This document shows positions 15,095 through 23,804 of a DNA stretch of 64,000 nucleotides, piece by piece. Location of the stretch: NCBI RefSeq assembly GCF_019219825.1, contig NZ_JAHUXH010000002.1, positions 434,001-498,000 of the forward strand, given 5' to 3'. The translations under genes and the position numbers were made by a program. How positions within the stretch are numbered: the stretch's first letter is position 1; every line of letters begins with the position of its first letter. This stretch comes from Streptomyces sp. TRM70350. GTDB lineage: Bacteria > Actinomycetota > Actinomycetes > Streptomycetales > Streptomycetaceae. Below the pieces are notes generated by a model that was not told the DNA's origin, made no database searches, and worked only from the letters and a program-made list of their open reading frames with translations.

Positions 15095-16330
15095 CTACAG
15101 TGCCTGCGCCGCCGGCTTGACCATGTTGCGGACCGTGCGGGCCTTGACGAAGTCGCCCATGGCCGTCATCTCCCACTCGCCGGAGTACTGGCGGATGAGC
15201 TTGGCCATCATCACGCCGGTCTGCGGCTCGGCGTTGGTGAGGTCGAAGCGGACGAGTTCCTCGCCGCTGCCCGCGTCGATCAGTCGGCAGTAGGCCTTGG
15301 CGACCTCGGTGAACTTCTGGCCGGAGAAGGAGTTGACCGTGAAGACCAGGCCGCTGACCTCCTGCGGGAGGCGGCCGAGGTCGACGGTGATCACCTCGTC
15401 GTCGCCGCCGCCCTCGCCGGTGAGGTTGTCGCCGGAGTGGCGGATCGCGCCGCCCACGATCTGGAGCTTGCCGAAGTAGCAGCTGTCGATGTGGTTGCGC
15501 TGCGGGCCGTACGCGATGACCGAGGCGTCCAGGTCGATGTCCTTGCCGCGGTACGCAGGCTCCCAGCCGAGGCCCATCTTGACCTGGGAGAGCAGCGGGC
15601 GGCCGCCCTTGACCAGGGAGACGGTCTGGTTCTTCTGGAGGCTGACCCGGCCCTTGTCGAGGTTGATCTTCCCGGCGCCGGGGGCTGCGGCCGGGGCGGG
15701 CGGGGCCGCCGGGGGTGCGGTGGGCGCCAGGGGCGTGGTGCGGCGCGGGTCCATGACCGGGGCGGGCGGGGCCACCGGGGGCTGCATGGGCGCCGGGGGC
15801 GGGGTGACCGGCTGGGCCGGGGCGGCCGGCTCCTCCACGGTGACGCCGAAGTCCGTGGCGATGCCGGCCAGGCCGTTGGCGTAGCCCTGGCCGACCGCGC
15901 GGGCCTTCCATGCGCCGCCCCGCAGGTAGATCTCGACGATCACCAGTGCCGTCTCGGTGCCGAGCTGCGGGGGCGTGAACGTCGCCAGGACGCTGTTGTC
16001 GTCCGCGTTGCGGATCGTGGCCGTCGGTTCGATGCCCTGGAAGGTCTGGCCCGCGGCGTCCGGGCTGGCGGTGACGACGATCTTCTCGATGCCCGGGGGG
16101 AGGGCGCTGGTGTCGACCGTGATGGCGTCGGGGGCGGTGCCGCCGCCTGAACGGTACGTCACGCCGGGGCCGTTGGGCTGGTTGTAGAAGATGAAGTCGT
16201 CGTCGGAGCGCACCTTGCCGTCGGCGGTGAGCAGCAGGCCCGATACGTCGAGCCGCACCGGTGCGGCGACGTCCACCGTCACGCGGGCGGCGGAAAGAGG
16301 GATGTTCGAGCCGGGGGTCATAGCTGTCAT
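15095..16330 (-). CDS. Tandem TerD-domain protein
   Basis: 411 residues. TerD domain 1 covers about 1-165 (VRSDDDFIFYNQP, TFTPPQLGTETALVIVEIYLR). A Pro/Ala linker covers about 166-225. TerD domain 2 covers about 226-411 (INLDKGRVSLQKNQTVSLVK, then DLDASVIAYG, then HSGDNLTGEGGGDDEVITVD). The acidic loops DSDDDF-like and GGGDDE are the calcium-binding sites known in TerD proteins. The family is linked to tellurite resistance and stress responses and is abundant in Streptomyces, where single- and double-domain forms occur. Met at 16330 or 16321 could start it. Confidence 0.88.
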   Translation of the reverse strand: MTAMTPGSNIPLSAARVTVDVAAPVRLDVSGLLLTADGKVRSDDDFIFYNQPNGPGVTYRSGGGTAPDAITVDTSALPPGIEKIVVTASPDAAGQTFQGIEPTATIRNADDNSVLATFTPPQLGTETALVIVEIYLRGGAWKARAVGQGYANGLAGIATDFGVTVEEPAAPAQPVTPPPAPMQPPVAPPAPVMDPRRTTPLAPTAPPAAPPAPAAAPGAGKINLDKGRVSLQKNQTVSLVKGGRPLLSQVKMGLGWEPAYRGKDIDLDASVIAYGPQRNHIDSCYFGKLQIVGGAIRHSGDNLTGEGGGDDEVITVDLGRLPQEVSGLVFTVNSFSGQKFTEVAKAYCRLIDAGSGEELVRFDLTNAEPQTGVMMAKLIRQYSGEWEMTAMGDFVKARTVRNMVKPAAQAL

Positions 16331-16415
16331 GCCCCGTGAACGACCGGGGCCGCTTTACCGTTCCCTTACCGGGCGGCCGATCGGGTCACCGGCGGTTCGG
16401 GGGCGAGGAAAACCC

Positions 16416-17405
16416 CTACGGCACCACGACGATCTTCCTGCCGACGCCGGACGCGAACTGCTCCAGGGCCTGCGGATAGCTGGTCAAGGGCAGGCGGTCG
16501 CTGATGAAGATCTCCGGGTCCAGGACACCGCCCGCGAACAGTTCCGCAGCGCGCTCGAAGCTGTGCAGGACCGCCATCGAGCCGGTGATGGTGATCTCCT
16601 GGTTGTAGATGCGGTACGGGTCGATCGTCACGCGCGTCGCGTAGTCCGCCACGCCGAACTGGAGGAACGTACCGGCCTTGGCCACCCGGTCCAGGCCGTC
16701 CTGGATCGCCGCCGCGTTCCCGGTCGCGTCCACCACCACGTCCCAGCCCTGCGGACGGTCCAGCTCGTCGGCGTTCGCCGCCGAACCGGAGACACCCAGC
16801 TTCCGTGCCGTCTCCAGCCGGGCCGGATTGACGTCCACCACGTCCACACTCGCCGCGCCCGTCCGCTTGGCCAGCTCCAGCATCATCAGGCCCATCGTGC
16901 CCGAGCCGTAGATCAGGACGTGGGCGCCGAGGCGGGACTGCAGGACGTCGTAACCGCGTACCGCGCACGACAGCGGCTCGACCAGTGCCGCGTCCTGCGT
17001 GCGGATGTGCTCGGGGAGCCTGACGCAGTTCGCCACCGGCGCCACCGCGTACTGGGCGGCGCCGCCCGCCGTCGTCACGCCGATCGCGGCCCAGCGTTCG
17101 CAGAGGTTGTTGTGGCCGGTACGGCAGTGGCGGCACTCGTGGCAGTACAGCGACGGGTCGACCGCCACCTGGTCGCCCGGTGCCACCTCGGTGACCCGGG
17201 TGCCCACGGCCACCACCTCGCCCGCGAACTCGTGACCGGGCACGATCGGCAGCTTCGGTGCGAACTCGCCCTGCAGGATGTGCAGGTCCGTGCCGCACAG
17301 GCCGCACGCCGCGACCTCGACCACGACGTCGCGCGGTCCCGGCGTCGGGTCCGGTACCTCGGCGACGACGGCCTTGCCCACGGACTCGATGACGGCGGCC
17401 TTCAT
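16416..17405 (-). CDS. Zinc-dependent sugar/polyol alcohol dehydrogenase
   Basis: 329 residues, medium-chain dehydrogenase. The catalytic zinc site is Cys37, His58 and Glu59 (GLCGTD, PGHEF). The structural zinc cysteines are 88, 91, 94 and 102. The NAD-binding motif is GSGTMG (about 171-176). It is the last gene of a four-gene operon (lipoprotein, two permeases, this enzyme), with a 4-bp ATGA overlap with the second permease. The context implies it oxidises the imported polyol or sugar to the keto form; the specific substrate is unknown. Confidence 0.9.
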   Translation of the reverse strand: MKAAVIESVGKAVVAEVPDPTPGPRDVVVEVAACGLCGTDLHILQGEFAPKLPIVPGHEFAGEVVAVGTRVTEVAPGDQVAVDPSLYCHECRHCRTGHNNLCERWAAIGVTTAGGAAQYAVAPVANCVRLPEHIRTQDAALVEPLSCAVRGYDVLQSRLGAHVLIYGSGTMGLMMLELAKRTGAASVDVVDVNPARLETARKLGVSGSAANADELDRPQGWDVVVDATGNAAAIQDGLDRVAKAGTFLQFGVADYATRVTIDPYRIYNQEITITGSMAVLHSFERAAELFAGGVLDPEIFISDRLPLTSYPQALEQFASGVGRKIVVVP

Positions 17406-18271
17406 TTCACGGCTCCCAACGACAGGCCCTGGACCAGCTTGTCCTGGGCGGCGAACCCCGCGGCGAGCACCGGCAGGGAGATGACGAGCGACGCGGCGCA
17501 CACCTTGGCCAGGAACAGGCCCTGACTGGTGATGAAGCCGGTCAGGAAGACGGGGGCGGTCTCGGCGACCACGCCGGTGAGCACACGGGCGAACAGCAGC
17601 TCGTTCCAGCTGAAGATGAAGCAGATCAGGGACGTCGCCGCGATACCGGGCAGGGCGATGGGCGCCACCACCCGCCACAGGACGGTCGGCAGTCTCGCGC
17701 CGTCGATCTGTGCCGCCTCGATGATCGCGACGGGCACCTCGGAGAGGAAGGACTGCATCATCCACACCGCGATCGGCAGGTTCATGGCCGTGTAGAGGAC
17801 GACCAGCGCCCAGATGTTGTCGAGCAGACCGGCGTTCTTCGCGAACAGGTAGATCGGCAGCAGGCCCGCGACCAGCGGCAGCATCTTGGTGGAGAGGAAG
17901 AAGAACAGGACGTCCGTCCACTTCTTCACCGGGCGGATGGACAGGGCGTACGCGGCGGGCAGCGCGAGGAGGAGCGTCAGCAGCGTGGAGGCCACCGAGG
18001 CCGTCGCCGAGTTGATCAGCGAGGGCCAGGGGCCGGCGCCGCCGCCCACGCCGAAGAACTCGCGGTAGCTGTCCAGGGTGAGCGAGGCGGCGACGGAGGG
18101 CGGGTTGGTCGCCGCGTCCGCCTCGGAGTGGAAGGACGTCAGGACCATCCAGAGGACGGGGAGTACGAAGAGGATGCCGGCCAGCCAGGCGGTGATCCCC
18201 AGGGCGGCACCCTGAAGCCGGGCGCGGGGCCGGGACGGTCGCGGGGCGGCGGTGGTGAGCGTGGCGGTCAT
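17402..18271 (-). CDS. Carbohydrate ABC transporter permease (MalG type)
   Basis: 289 residues with six predicted membrane helices. The cytoplasmic EAA loop that contacts the ATPase is EAAQIDGARLPTVLWRVVAP (in part). It starts with an ATG that overlaps the preceding permease stop by one base. With the next permease and the lipoprotein it makes an importer of the CUT1 class. There is no ATPase gene, so the shared MsiK-type ATPase probably serves it. Confidence 0.92.
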   Translation of the reverse strand: MTATLTTAAPRPSRPRARLQGAALGITAWLAGILFVLPVLWMVLTSFHSEADAATNPPSVAASLTLDSYREFFGVGGGAGPWPSLINSATASVASTLLTLLLALPAAYALSIRPVKKWTDVLFFFLSTKMLPLVAGLLPIYLFAKNAGLLDNIWALVVLYTAMNLPIAVWMMQSFLSEVPVAIIEAAQIDGARLPTVLWRVVAPIALPGIAATSLICFIFSWNELLFARVLTGVVAETAPVFLTGFITSQGLFLAKVCAASLVISLPVLAAGFAAQDKLVQGLSLGAVK

Positions 18272-19224
18272 CAGCGGGACACCTCAGCGCGGAACAGGGA
18301 CGACACGACACGCAGGGCGAAGGTCGCGAGGACGAGCGAGCCGATGACGACGATGACGCCGGCCGCCGAGGCGAGGCCGTTCTCGTGTGCCTGGTAGAAG
18401 GTCTGGTAGATGGTGTACGGCAGGTTCGCGGTGCCCAGGCCACCGGAGGTGATGGTGTACACCGCGTCGAAGTTCTGCACGATGTAGATCGAGCCGAGCA
18501 GCACGCTCAGTTCGATGTAGCGGCGCATGTGCGGCAGCGTCATGTGGACGAACACCTGCCAGTCGTTGGCGCCGTCCACCCGGGCCGCCTCGATCAGCTG
18601 CGGGTCACGGCTCTGCAGCCCGGCGAGCAGGATCAGCGTCATGAACGGCGTCCACTGCCAGATCAGCGAGGCCTCGACCGCCATCAGCGGCATCTCGGAG
18701 ATCCAGTCCGGCTGGACCGCCCCGTCCCCTCCGATCCAGTGCAGGATGCCGTTGAACAGGCCGTACTCGGGGTTGAACAGCACGTGCTTCCACAGCAGCG
18801 CGGCCGCGATCGGCACCAGCAGGAACGGGGCGATGAGCATCGTGCGCACGACGGCCCGGCCACGGAACTTCCGGTCGAGGAGCAGTGCCAGCATCAGGCC
18901 CAGTACCAGGCTGACGAGCACGACCGTGACCGTCAGCAGGACCGTCGTCCACACCGACTTGCGCAGTGCGGGCGTGCTCAGCACCTCCGCGTAGTTGGCG
19001 AAGCCGGCGAAGTGGCGCTGGTCCGGGTAGAGGGCGTTCCAGTCGAAGAACGAGATCACCAGGGTGGCCACGAAGGGCAGCTGCGTCACGACGATCATGA
19101 AGATCAGAGCGGGCAGCAGCGGGGCGCGGGTGGCCCACGCGCGCATACGGTTCGGCCGCCGGGCCGCCGGCCGCGCGGGGGCGGCGGCGACCCGGGTGGG
19201 GGGAGTCGTGACGGTCATGATCAC
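18271..19224 (-). CDS. Carbohydrate ABC transporter permease (MalF type)
   Basis: 317 residues with six membrane helices. The EAA loop is IEAARVDGANDWQVFVHMTLP. The N-terminal Ala/Pro/Arg-rich tail precedes helix 1 (LLPALIFMIVVTQLPFVATL). ATG 19224 overlaps the lipoprotein stop by four bases. It partners the following MalG-type permease. Confidence 0.92.
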   Translation of the reverse strand: MIMTVTTPPTRVAAAPARPAARRPNRMRAWATRAPLLPALIFMIVVTQLPFVATLVISFFDWNALYPDQRHFAGFANYAEVLSTPALRKSVWTTVLLTVTVVLVSLVLGLMLALLLDRKFRGRAVVRTMLIAPFLLVPIAAALLWKHVLFNPEYGLFNGILHWIGGDGAVQPDWISEMPLMAVEASLIWQWTPFMTLILLAGLQSRDPQLIEAARVDGANDWQVFVHMTLPHMRRYIELSVLLGSIYIVQNFDAVYTITSGGLGTANLPYTIYQTFYQAHENGLASAAGVIVVIGSLVLATFALRVVSSLFRAEVSR

Positions 19225-20582
19225 TGGTACTTCTTTCCGACGGCCTCGGCGAGCTTCTGCGACTGGCTCAGCGCGCTGTCCACGGACTGCCGGCCGGCGA
19301 TCGCGGCGCTGATCTCCTGGGAGACCTTGGTGCCCAGGTCGGTGAACTCGGGAATGCCGACGAACTGGATGCCGGGCGCGGGCCGGGGCTGCACGCCCGG
19401 GTCCTCGGGCTTGGCGTTCGCGATGGCGTCCCGGGTGACGTCCGCGAAGGCGGCCGCCTCCTCGCGGTACTCCGGGATGTCATAGGTCGACGCGCGCTTG
19501 CCGGCCGGCACGTTGGCCCAGCCGAGCTTCTCGCCGACGAGCTTCTCGTAGTCCTTGCCGGAGGCCCAGGAGATGAACTTCCAGGCGCTATCGGCGTTCT
19601 TGGACGCCTTCTGGACGCCCCACGCCCAGGTGTAGAGCCAGCCCGAGCTGTCGGTCTTCTCGACCGGCGCCGGGACGTAGCCGATCTTGCCCTTGACCGG
19701 GGAGCCGGAGGCCTCCAGGGACCCGGCGCCGGCCGTGGCGTCGTACCACATGGCCGTCTTGCCCTGGGTCATGTTGTTCAGGCACTCGGCGTAGCCGGAC
19801 TGCGCGGCGCCCGCCTCGCCGTGCTCGCGGACCAGGTCGACGTAGAACTGCGTGGCCTCCTTGAACTCCTTGGAGTCCAGCCGCGCGTTCCAGTCCTCGT
19901 CGAACCAGGTGCCGCCGAAGGTGTTGACGACCGTGGTCAGCGGCGCCATGACCTCGCCCCAGCCGGGCAGGCCGCGCAGACAGATGCCCTTCATGCCGGG
20001 TTCGGCCCCGTCCACCTTCGCGGCGAGGTCGGCGACCTGCTTCCAGGTGGGCTTGTCGGGCATGGTCAGGCCCGCCTTCTCGAAGACGTCCTTGCGGTAC
20101 ATCAGGAAGGAGGACTCGCCGTAGAAGGGCTCGCCGTAGAGCTTGCCGTCCTCCGCGGTGAGGGCCTGCGTCATCGGGGTGAGGATGTCGCCCTGGTCGA
20201 AGGCGGTGTCGTTCTTGACGTACTCGTCCAGGGAGTGGAGCCAGCCGTTCCTGGCGTAGATCGGGATCTCGTAGTTGCTCAAGGTGGCGACGTCGTACTG
20301 GCCCGCCTGGTTGGCGAAGTCCTGGCTGATCTTGTCCCGGACGTCGTTCTCCGGCAGGACGGTGAAGTTCACCGCGATCCCGGTGTCCTTGGTGAAGTGG
20401 CCGGCGGTGAGCTTCTGCAGCTCCACCATCTGCGGGTTGTTCACCATCAGGACGTTGAGGGACTCGCCGTCGGAGGACCCGGACCCGCCGGCGCCCGCGC
20501 AGGCGGCGAGTGAAGTGATCAGTGTTCCCACGGCGGCCACGGCAAGCAGTCTGCATGGCGTGCGACGGCTCTGGGTTCGCAT
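19221..20582 (-). CDS. Carbohydrate ABC transporter substrate-binding lipoprotein
   Basis: 453 residues. The signal peptide ends in a lipobox at Cys28 (SLAACAG). The mature protein is a cluster-B sugar-binding protein: SLNVLMVNNPQMVELQKLT, then YDVATLSNYEIPIYARNGWL, then LYGEPFYGESSFLMYRKDVF. It resembles the mannitol/sorbitol-type binding proteins found with polyol dehydrogenases, as here. The ATG at 20582 is preceded by CAGGAG; an in-frame start at 20609 lacks one. It is the first gene of the operon and lies downstream of a DeoR gene in the same orientation. Confidence 0.9.
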   Translation of the reverse strand: MRTQSRRTPCRLLAVAAVGTLITSLAACAGAGGSGSSDGESLNVLMVNNPQMVELQKLTAGHFTKDTGIAVNFTVLPENDVRDKISQDFANQAGQYDVATLSNYEIPIYARNGWLHSLDEYVKNDTAFDQGDILTPMTQALTAEDGKLYGEPFYGESSFLMYRKDVFEKAGLTMPDKPTWKQVADLAAKVDGAEPGMKGICLRGLPGWGEVMAPLTTVVNTFGGTWFDEDWNARLDSKEFKEATQFYVDLVREHGEAGAAQSGYAECLNNMTQGKTAMWYDATAGAGSLEASGSPVKGKIGYVPAPVEKTDSSGWLYTWAWGVQKASKNADSAWKFISWASGKDYEKLVGEKLGWANVPAGKRASTYDIPEYREEAAAFADVTRDAIANAKPEDPGVQPRPAPGIQFVGIPEFTDLGTKVSQEISAAIAGRQSVDSALSQSQKLAEAVGKKYQ

Positions 20583-20709
20583 GCGGCTCTCCTGAACATA
20601 TAGGTGCAAAGGGGACTGTTAGGGGATGGGGGTGCCTTGCAGGAGGGTCGGTTGGACTGGTGGATCTTCGAATGCGGTGCGTGGGGAGGTGGGGGCGGCG
20701 GACCCGAGG

Positions 20710-21501
20710 TCAGACGCGGACGACCTGCGGCCCCAGCAGTGAGTAGCGGTGGGCCTCGGCCGCGGGGAGCAGGGTGCTCGTCACGATCGCCTCCAGGGCG
20801 CCGACCTCGGCGAACCGGCAGAAGCTGACCGCTCCGAACTTGGTGTGCACCCCCGCGAAGACCGTGCGCCGCGCGGACCGGATCGCCTGCGACTTGACCT
20901 CGCTGACCGCTGGGTCGGGGGTCGTCAGGCCGTGTTCGCGGGAGATGCCGTTGGCGCCGATGAACGCCAGGTCGATGACGAAGCCGGCGAGCATCTTCGT
21001 CGTCCAGTGGTCGACGGTCGCCAGCGTGCCCGAGCGGACCCGGCCGCCGAGCAGCAGGACCGAGATGGTCTCGGCCTCGGCGAGCGAGCCCGCGACCGGC
21101 AGGGACGCGGTGACCACGGTGAGGGGCCGGTCCCTGGGCAGGGCCTCGGCGACGAGCTGCGGGGTGAAGCCCTCGTCGACGAAGACCGTCTCGGCGTCCC
21201 CGAGCAATTCGGCCGCCGCGGCCGCGATCCGGCGCTTCTCGGGCACGTGGCTGGTGGCGCGGAAGGCGAGTGTCGTCTCGAAGCCGGCGCTCTCCACGGG
21301 GTAGGCGCCGCCGTGGGTGCGGCGGAGCAGGCCGTGGTCCTCCAGCACGCGCAGGTCCCGCCGGACGGTCTCCTTCGCCACGCCGAGGTCGGTGGCCAGC
21401 GCGGTGACGTCGACCGAGCCGGTGGCGCGCGCGACCCGCACGATCTCGCGCTGGCGCTCCTCGGCGGTCCACGCCGTCCGCGCCGTCCTCGCCGTCGTCA
21501 T
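20710..21501 (-). CDS. DeoR-family transcriptional regulator
   Basis: 263 residues. The DeoR helix-turn-helix is at about 15-65 (QREIVRVARATGSVDVTALA, then VAKETVRRDLRVLEDHGLLRR, in part). The sugar-phosphate sensor domain has VFVDEGFTPQLVAEAL and DLAFIGANGISREHGL. It lies just upstream of the polyol ABC operon, which it probably controls in response to a phosphorylated sugar. The start is ATG 21501; GTG 21510 is an alternative. Confidence 0.9.
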   Translation of the reverse strand: MTTARTARTAWTAEERQREIVRVARATGSVDVTALATDLGVAKETVRRDLRVLEDHGLLRRTHGGAYPVESAGFETTLAFRATSHVPEKRRIAAAAAELLGDAETVFVDEGFTPQLVAEALPRDRPLTVVTASLPVAGSLAEAETISVLLLGGRVRSGTLATVDHWTTKMLAGFVIDLAFIGANGISREHGLTTPDPAVSEVKSQAIRSARRTVFAGVHTKFGAVSFCRFAEVGALEAIVTSTLLPAAEAHRYSLLGPQVVRV

Positions 21502-21557
21502 TGTCGACACCCGCTTCCGTGCTGTGTGCGTGGCTCGATCGTCGGGAGGCGTTCGAA

Positions 21558-21656
21558 CCGGTACTGCCCGTTCGGGCCCGGTGGAGCCCGTGGGGGAAGT
21601 TCTACAGCGGTGGTGCGGGACTGAACAGGCCTGTCGCCGAGCCGATACTGCCCGTT
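21558..21656. promoter_or_regulatory. Direct repeats upstream of the DeoR gene
   Basis: CCGGTACTGCCCGTT (21558-21572) and CCGATACTGCCCGTT (21642-21656) differ at one base and are 84 bp (eight helical turns) apart. The spacing and proximity to the DeoR start suggest operators bridged by an autoregulating oligomer. Confidence 0.5.
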
Positions 21657-21744
21657 TGTGACCGTTTGCCGCGGCGCCTGCCCGTCTCGGACCTGCGCGT
21701 CCGAGGGGGGCGGCGTGAGAGCGGGCAGCGCGGATGCCCGAATG

Positions 21745-21783
21745 CGGGAGCGGGCGGGCCCGTTCGGTGCCCGCCCGCTCCCG
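21745..21783 (-). terminator. Terminator of the uronate dehydrogenase gene
   Basis: Perfect 15-bp arms CGGGAGCGGGCGGGC and GCCCGCCCGCTCCCG with a 9-nt loop, 33 bp after the udh stop. Confidence 0.85.
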
Positions 21784-21815
21784 CCAGGCGCTCGCCTTGC
21801 GCCGTCCTGGCCGAA

Positions 21816-22625
21816 TCAGTACGGCCAGATCGGCGGGTCGTTCACGAAGTGGCCGCCCAGGCAGGCGTGGGCCGGATTGGCCGGGTCCAGCTCGCCCTGC
21901 TCGGCGATCAGCTTCTCGGCGTACGGCTCCGAGTCGTCCTGCGGTTCGTAGCCGAGCGCCCGCGCGGTGGACAGGTCCCACCACAGGCGGGTGTTGGCGG
22001 AGGAGCCGTAGACGACCGTGTGGCCGACGTTCTCGGCGGTCAGGGCCGCGTGGAAGAGGCGGGCGCCGTCGGCGGGGCTCATCCACACCGAGAGCATGCG
22101 CACGCTGGTCGGCTCCGGGAAGCAGGAGCCGATGCGGACGGAGACGGTCTCCATGCCGTACTTGTCCCAGTAGAACTGGGCGAGGTCCTCGCCGAAGGAC
22201 TTGGACAGGCCGTAGAAGGTGTCCGGGCGGCGCGGCGTGTCGATCGGGATCAGTGGGTCGTCGCCCTGAGGGCGCGGGGTGTAGCCCACCGCGTGGTTGG
22301 AGGAGGCGAGGACGATACGGCGGATGCCCTCCTCGCGGGCGGCCTCGTACAGGTGGTACGTGCCCTCGATGTTCGCCTTGAGGATCTTTTCGAAGGGGGC
22401 TTCCAGGGAGATGCCCGCGAGGTGGATGATCGCGTCGACGCCCCGCACGGCCTCGCGCAGGGCCGCCCGGTCGGCGAGGTCCGCGGTGATCGCGTCCGGT
22501 GCGTCCTCGACGGGGCGCAGGTCGAGCAGGCGCAGCGCGTACCCGTGCGCCGGGAGCAGGTCCCGCATCAGGGTGCCGAGCCCCCCGGCGGCGCCGGTGA
22601 GCAGAACGGTGCGGGGAGCGGGCAT
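21816..22625 (-). CDS. udh: Uronate dehydrogenase-like NAD-dependent oxidoreductase
   Basis: 269 residues, extended short-chain dehydrogenase fold. TGAAGGLGTLMRDLL is the NAD-binding turn. IHLAGISLEAPFEKILKANI and LASSNHAVGYTPR match uronate dehydrogenases, with the YxxxK pair in TFYGLSKSFGED. It oxidises galacturonate or glucuronate to the aldaro-lactone. It is divergent from kdgD, the enzyme that acts two steps later, and faces it across a shared promoter region. Met 22625 follows AAGGAGA. The exact substrate is inferred from the locus. Confidence 0.85.
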   Translation of the reverse strand: MPAPRTVLLTGAAGGLGTLMRDLLPAHGYALRLLDLRPVEDAPDAITADLADRAALREAVRGVDAIIHLAGISLEAPFEKILKANIEGTYHLYEAAREEGIRRIVLASSNHAVGYTPRPQGDDPLIPIDTPRRPDTFYGLSKSFGEDLAQFYWDKYGMETVSVRIGSCFPEPTSVRMLSVWMSPADGARLFHAALTAENVGHTVVYGSSANTRLWWDLSTARALGYEPQDDSEPYAEKLIAEQGELDPANPAHACLGGHFVNDPPIWPY

Positions 22626-22695
22626 CCTCGGGTCTCCTTGCGGGGTCTCCTTGGGTGAACGGCCGCATGGGTGCACGGCATTCACAATCGTGGAC

Positions 22696-22724
22696 ACGCT
22701 AAGGAGCGGGGCCGCGCCCGTCAA
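22696..22724 (-). promoter_or_regulatory. Predicted udh promoter
   Basis: On the minus strand: -35 TTGACG (22724-22719), 17-bp spacer, -10 TAGCGT (22701-22696). It is a good housekeeping-type promoter, mirrored by the kdgD promoter. Confidence 0.65.
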
Positions 22725-22773
22725 GGGGTGCGCGGAGGCATGAAATCCGCTGGTGCGTTGGGGGTTGACCGGC

Positions 22774-22803
22774 TTGACCCCTCCCATGGAGCCACCTTAG
22801 CGT
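22774..22803 (+). promoter_or_regulatory. Predicted kdgD promoter
   Basis: -35 TTGACC (22774-22779), 18-bp spacer, -10 TAGCGT (22798-22803). The CACGCTAAGG/CCTTAGCGTG segments of both promoters form a 10-bp inverted repeat. Confidence 0.65.
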
Positions 22804-22862
22804 GAGCATGTTCAGGACTGTGGACGCGAAACATGAATATGAACCAAAACCTTGGAGGGCCC

Positions 22863-23804
22863 GTGACGCCAGCTCCGCTCGCCGCCCGCCTCAGCGTCCC
22901 CGGCGGGCCGCTGTTCTTCCCGGTCACCGCCTACGCACCCGACGGCTGCCTGCACCTCGACGCCTACCGGGCCCACGTCCGCCGCGGGGTCGAGGCCGGG
23001 GCCGCTGCCGTCTTCGCGTGCTGCGGCACCGGGGAGTTCCACGCGCTCACGCCGGAGGAGTTCGAGGTCTGTGTGGCGGCGGCGGTGGAGGAGGCGGCGG
23101 GGCGCGTGCCGGTGGTCGCGGGCGCCGGATACGGGACCGCGCTCGCCGTCCACTACGCACGGCTCGCCGAACGGGCCGGGGCGGACGGACTGCTCGCCAT
23201 GCCGCCGTACCTCGTGCACGCCGGGCAGGAGGGCCTGCTGCGGCACTACCGGGAGTTCGCGTCGGCCACCGCCCTGCCGGTGATCGTCTACCAGCGCGAC
23301 AACGCCGTGTTCACCCCCGAGACCGTCGTCGACCTCGCCCGCACGGACGGGATCATCGGCCTCAAGGACGGCCTCGGCGACCTGGACCTGATGCAACGGA
23401 CCGTGAGCGCCGTACGCACCGAAGCCCCGGGCGACTTCCTCCACTTCAACGGACTGCCGACCGCCGAGCAGACCCAGCTCGCCTACCGCGCCATCGGTGT
23501 CCCGCTCTACTCCTCGGCCGTGTTCTGCTTCGCGCCGGAGATCGCCCTCGCCTTCCACAGCGCCCTCGACGCCGGTGACGGCCACACCGTCCGCCGCCTG
23601 CTGGACGGCTTCTACCGGCCGTTCGTCGAACTGCGCGCCCGGGGCCGCGGCTACGCCGTCTCCCTCGTCAAGGCGGGCGTACGGCTGCGCGGGCTCGATG
23701 TGGGCGAAGTGCGGCCACCGCTGCACGAACCGAGCGAGGATCATGTCAAACAGCTCGCTCAGGTGATCGAGCGTGGCTACGCGCTGCTGGAGGAGGACGC
23801 GTGA
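22863..23804 (+). CDS. kdgD: 5-dehydro-4-deoxyglucarate dehydratase
   Basis: About 313 residues, dihydrodipicolinate-synthase fold. It converts 5-keto-4-deoxyglucarate to 2-oxoglutarate semialdehyde, water and CO2. Features are GGPLFFPVTAY, AVFACCGTGEFHALTPEEF, MPPYLV, catalytic Tyr in VIVYQRDNAVF and Schiff-base Lys in GIIGLKDGLGDLD. GGAGG at 22854-22858 points to GTG 22863; ATG 22833 in the same frame is an alternative adding ten residues. It is coupled by a GTGA overlap to the next gene. It acts downstream of uronate dehydrogenase in oxidative uronate breakdown. Confidence 0.88.
   Translation: MTPAPLAARLSVPGGPLFFPVTAYAPDGCLHLDAYRAHVRRGVEAGAAAVFACCGTGEFHALTPEEFEVCVAAAVEEAAGRVPVVAGAGYGTALAVHYARLAERAGADGLLAMPPYLVHAGQEGLLRHYREFASATALPVIVYQRDNAVFTPETVVDLARTDGIIGLKDGLGDLDLMQRTVSAVRTEAPGDFLHFNGLPTAEQTQLAYRAIGVPLYSSAVFCFAPEIALAFHSALDAGDGHTVRRLLDGFYRPFVELRARGRGYAVSLVKAGVRLRGLDVGEVRPPLHEPSEDHVKQLAQVIERGYALLEEDA

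Larger units (their letters stand above)
21502..21815. other. Intergenic region with direct repeats
   Basis: No gene is present. It holds two 15-bp direct repeats upstream of the DeoR gene and, at the udh side, a strong terminator. The rest shows nothing further. Confidence 0.6.
22681..22825. promoter_or_regulatory. Repeated TTCAnnAnnGTGGAC motif in the udh-kdgD region
   Basis: TTCACAATCGTGGAC (22681-22695) and TTCAGGACTGTGGAC (22811-22825) are near-direct copies, each just beyond the -10 of one of the two divergent promoters. They are candidate operators for one regulator controlling both genes. Confidence 0.55.

Noticed and set aside
21541..21620. tRNA-like GTTCGAACC segment
   Set aside because: No acceptor stem, anticodon arm or correct spacing can be built around it.
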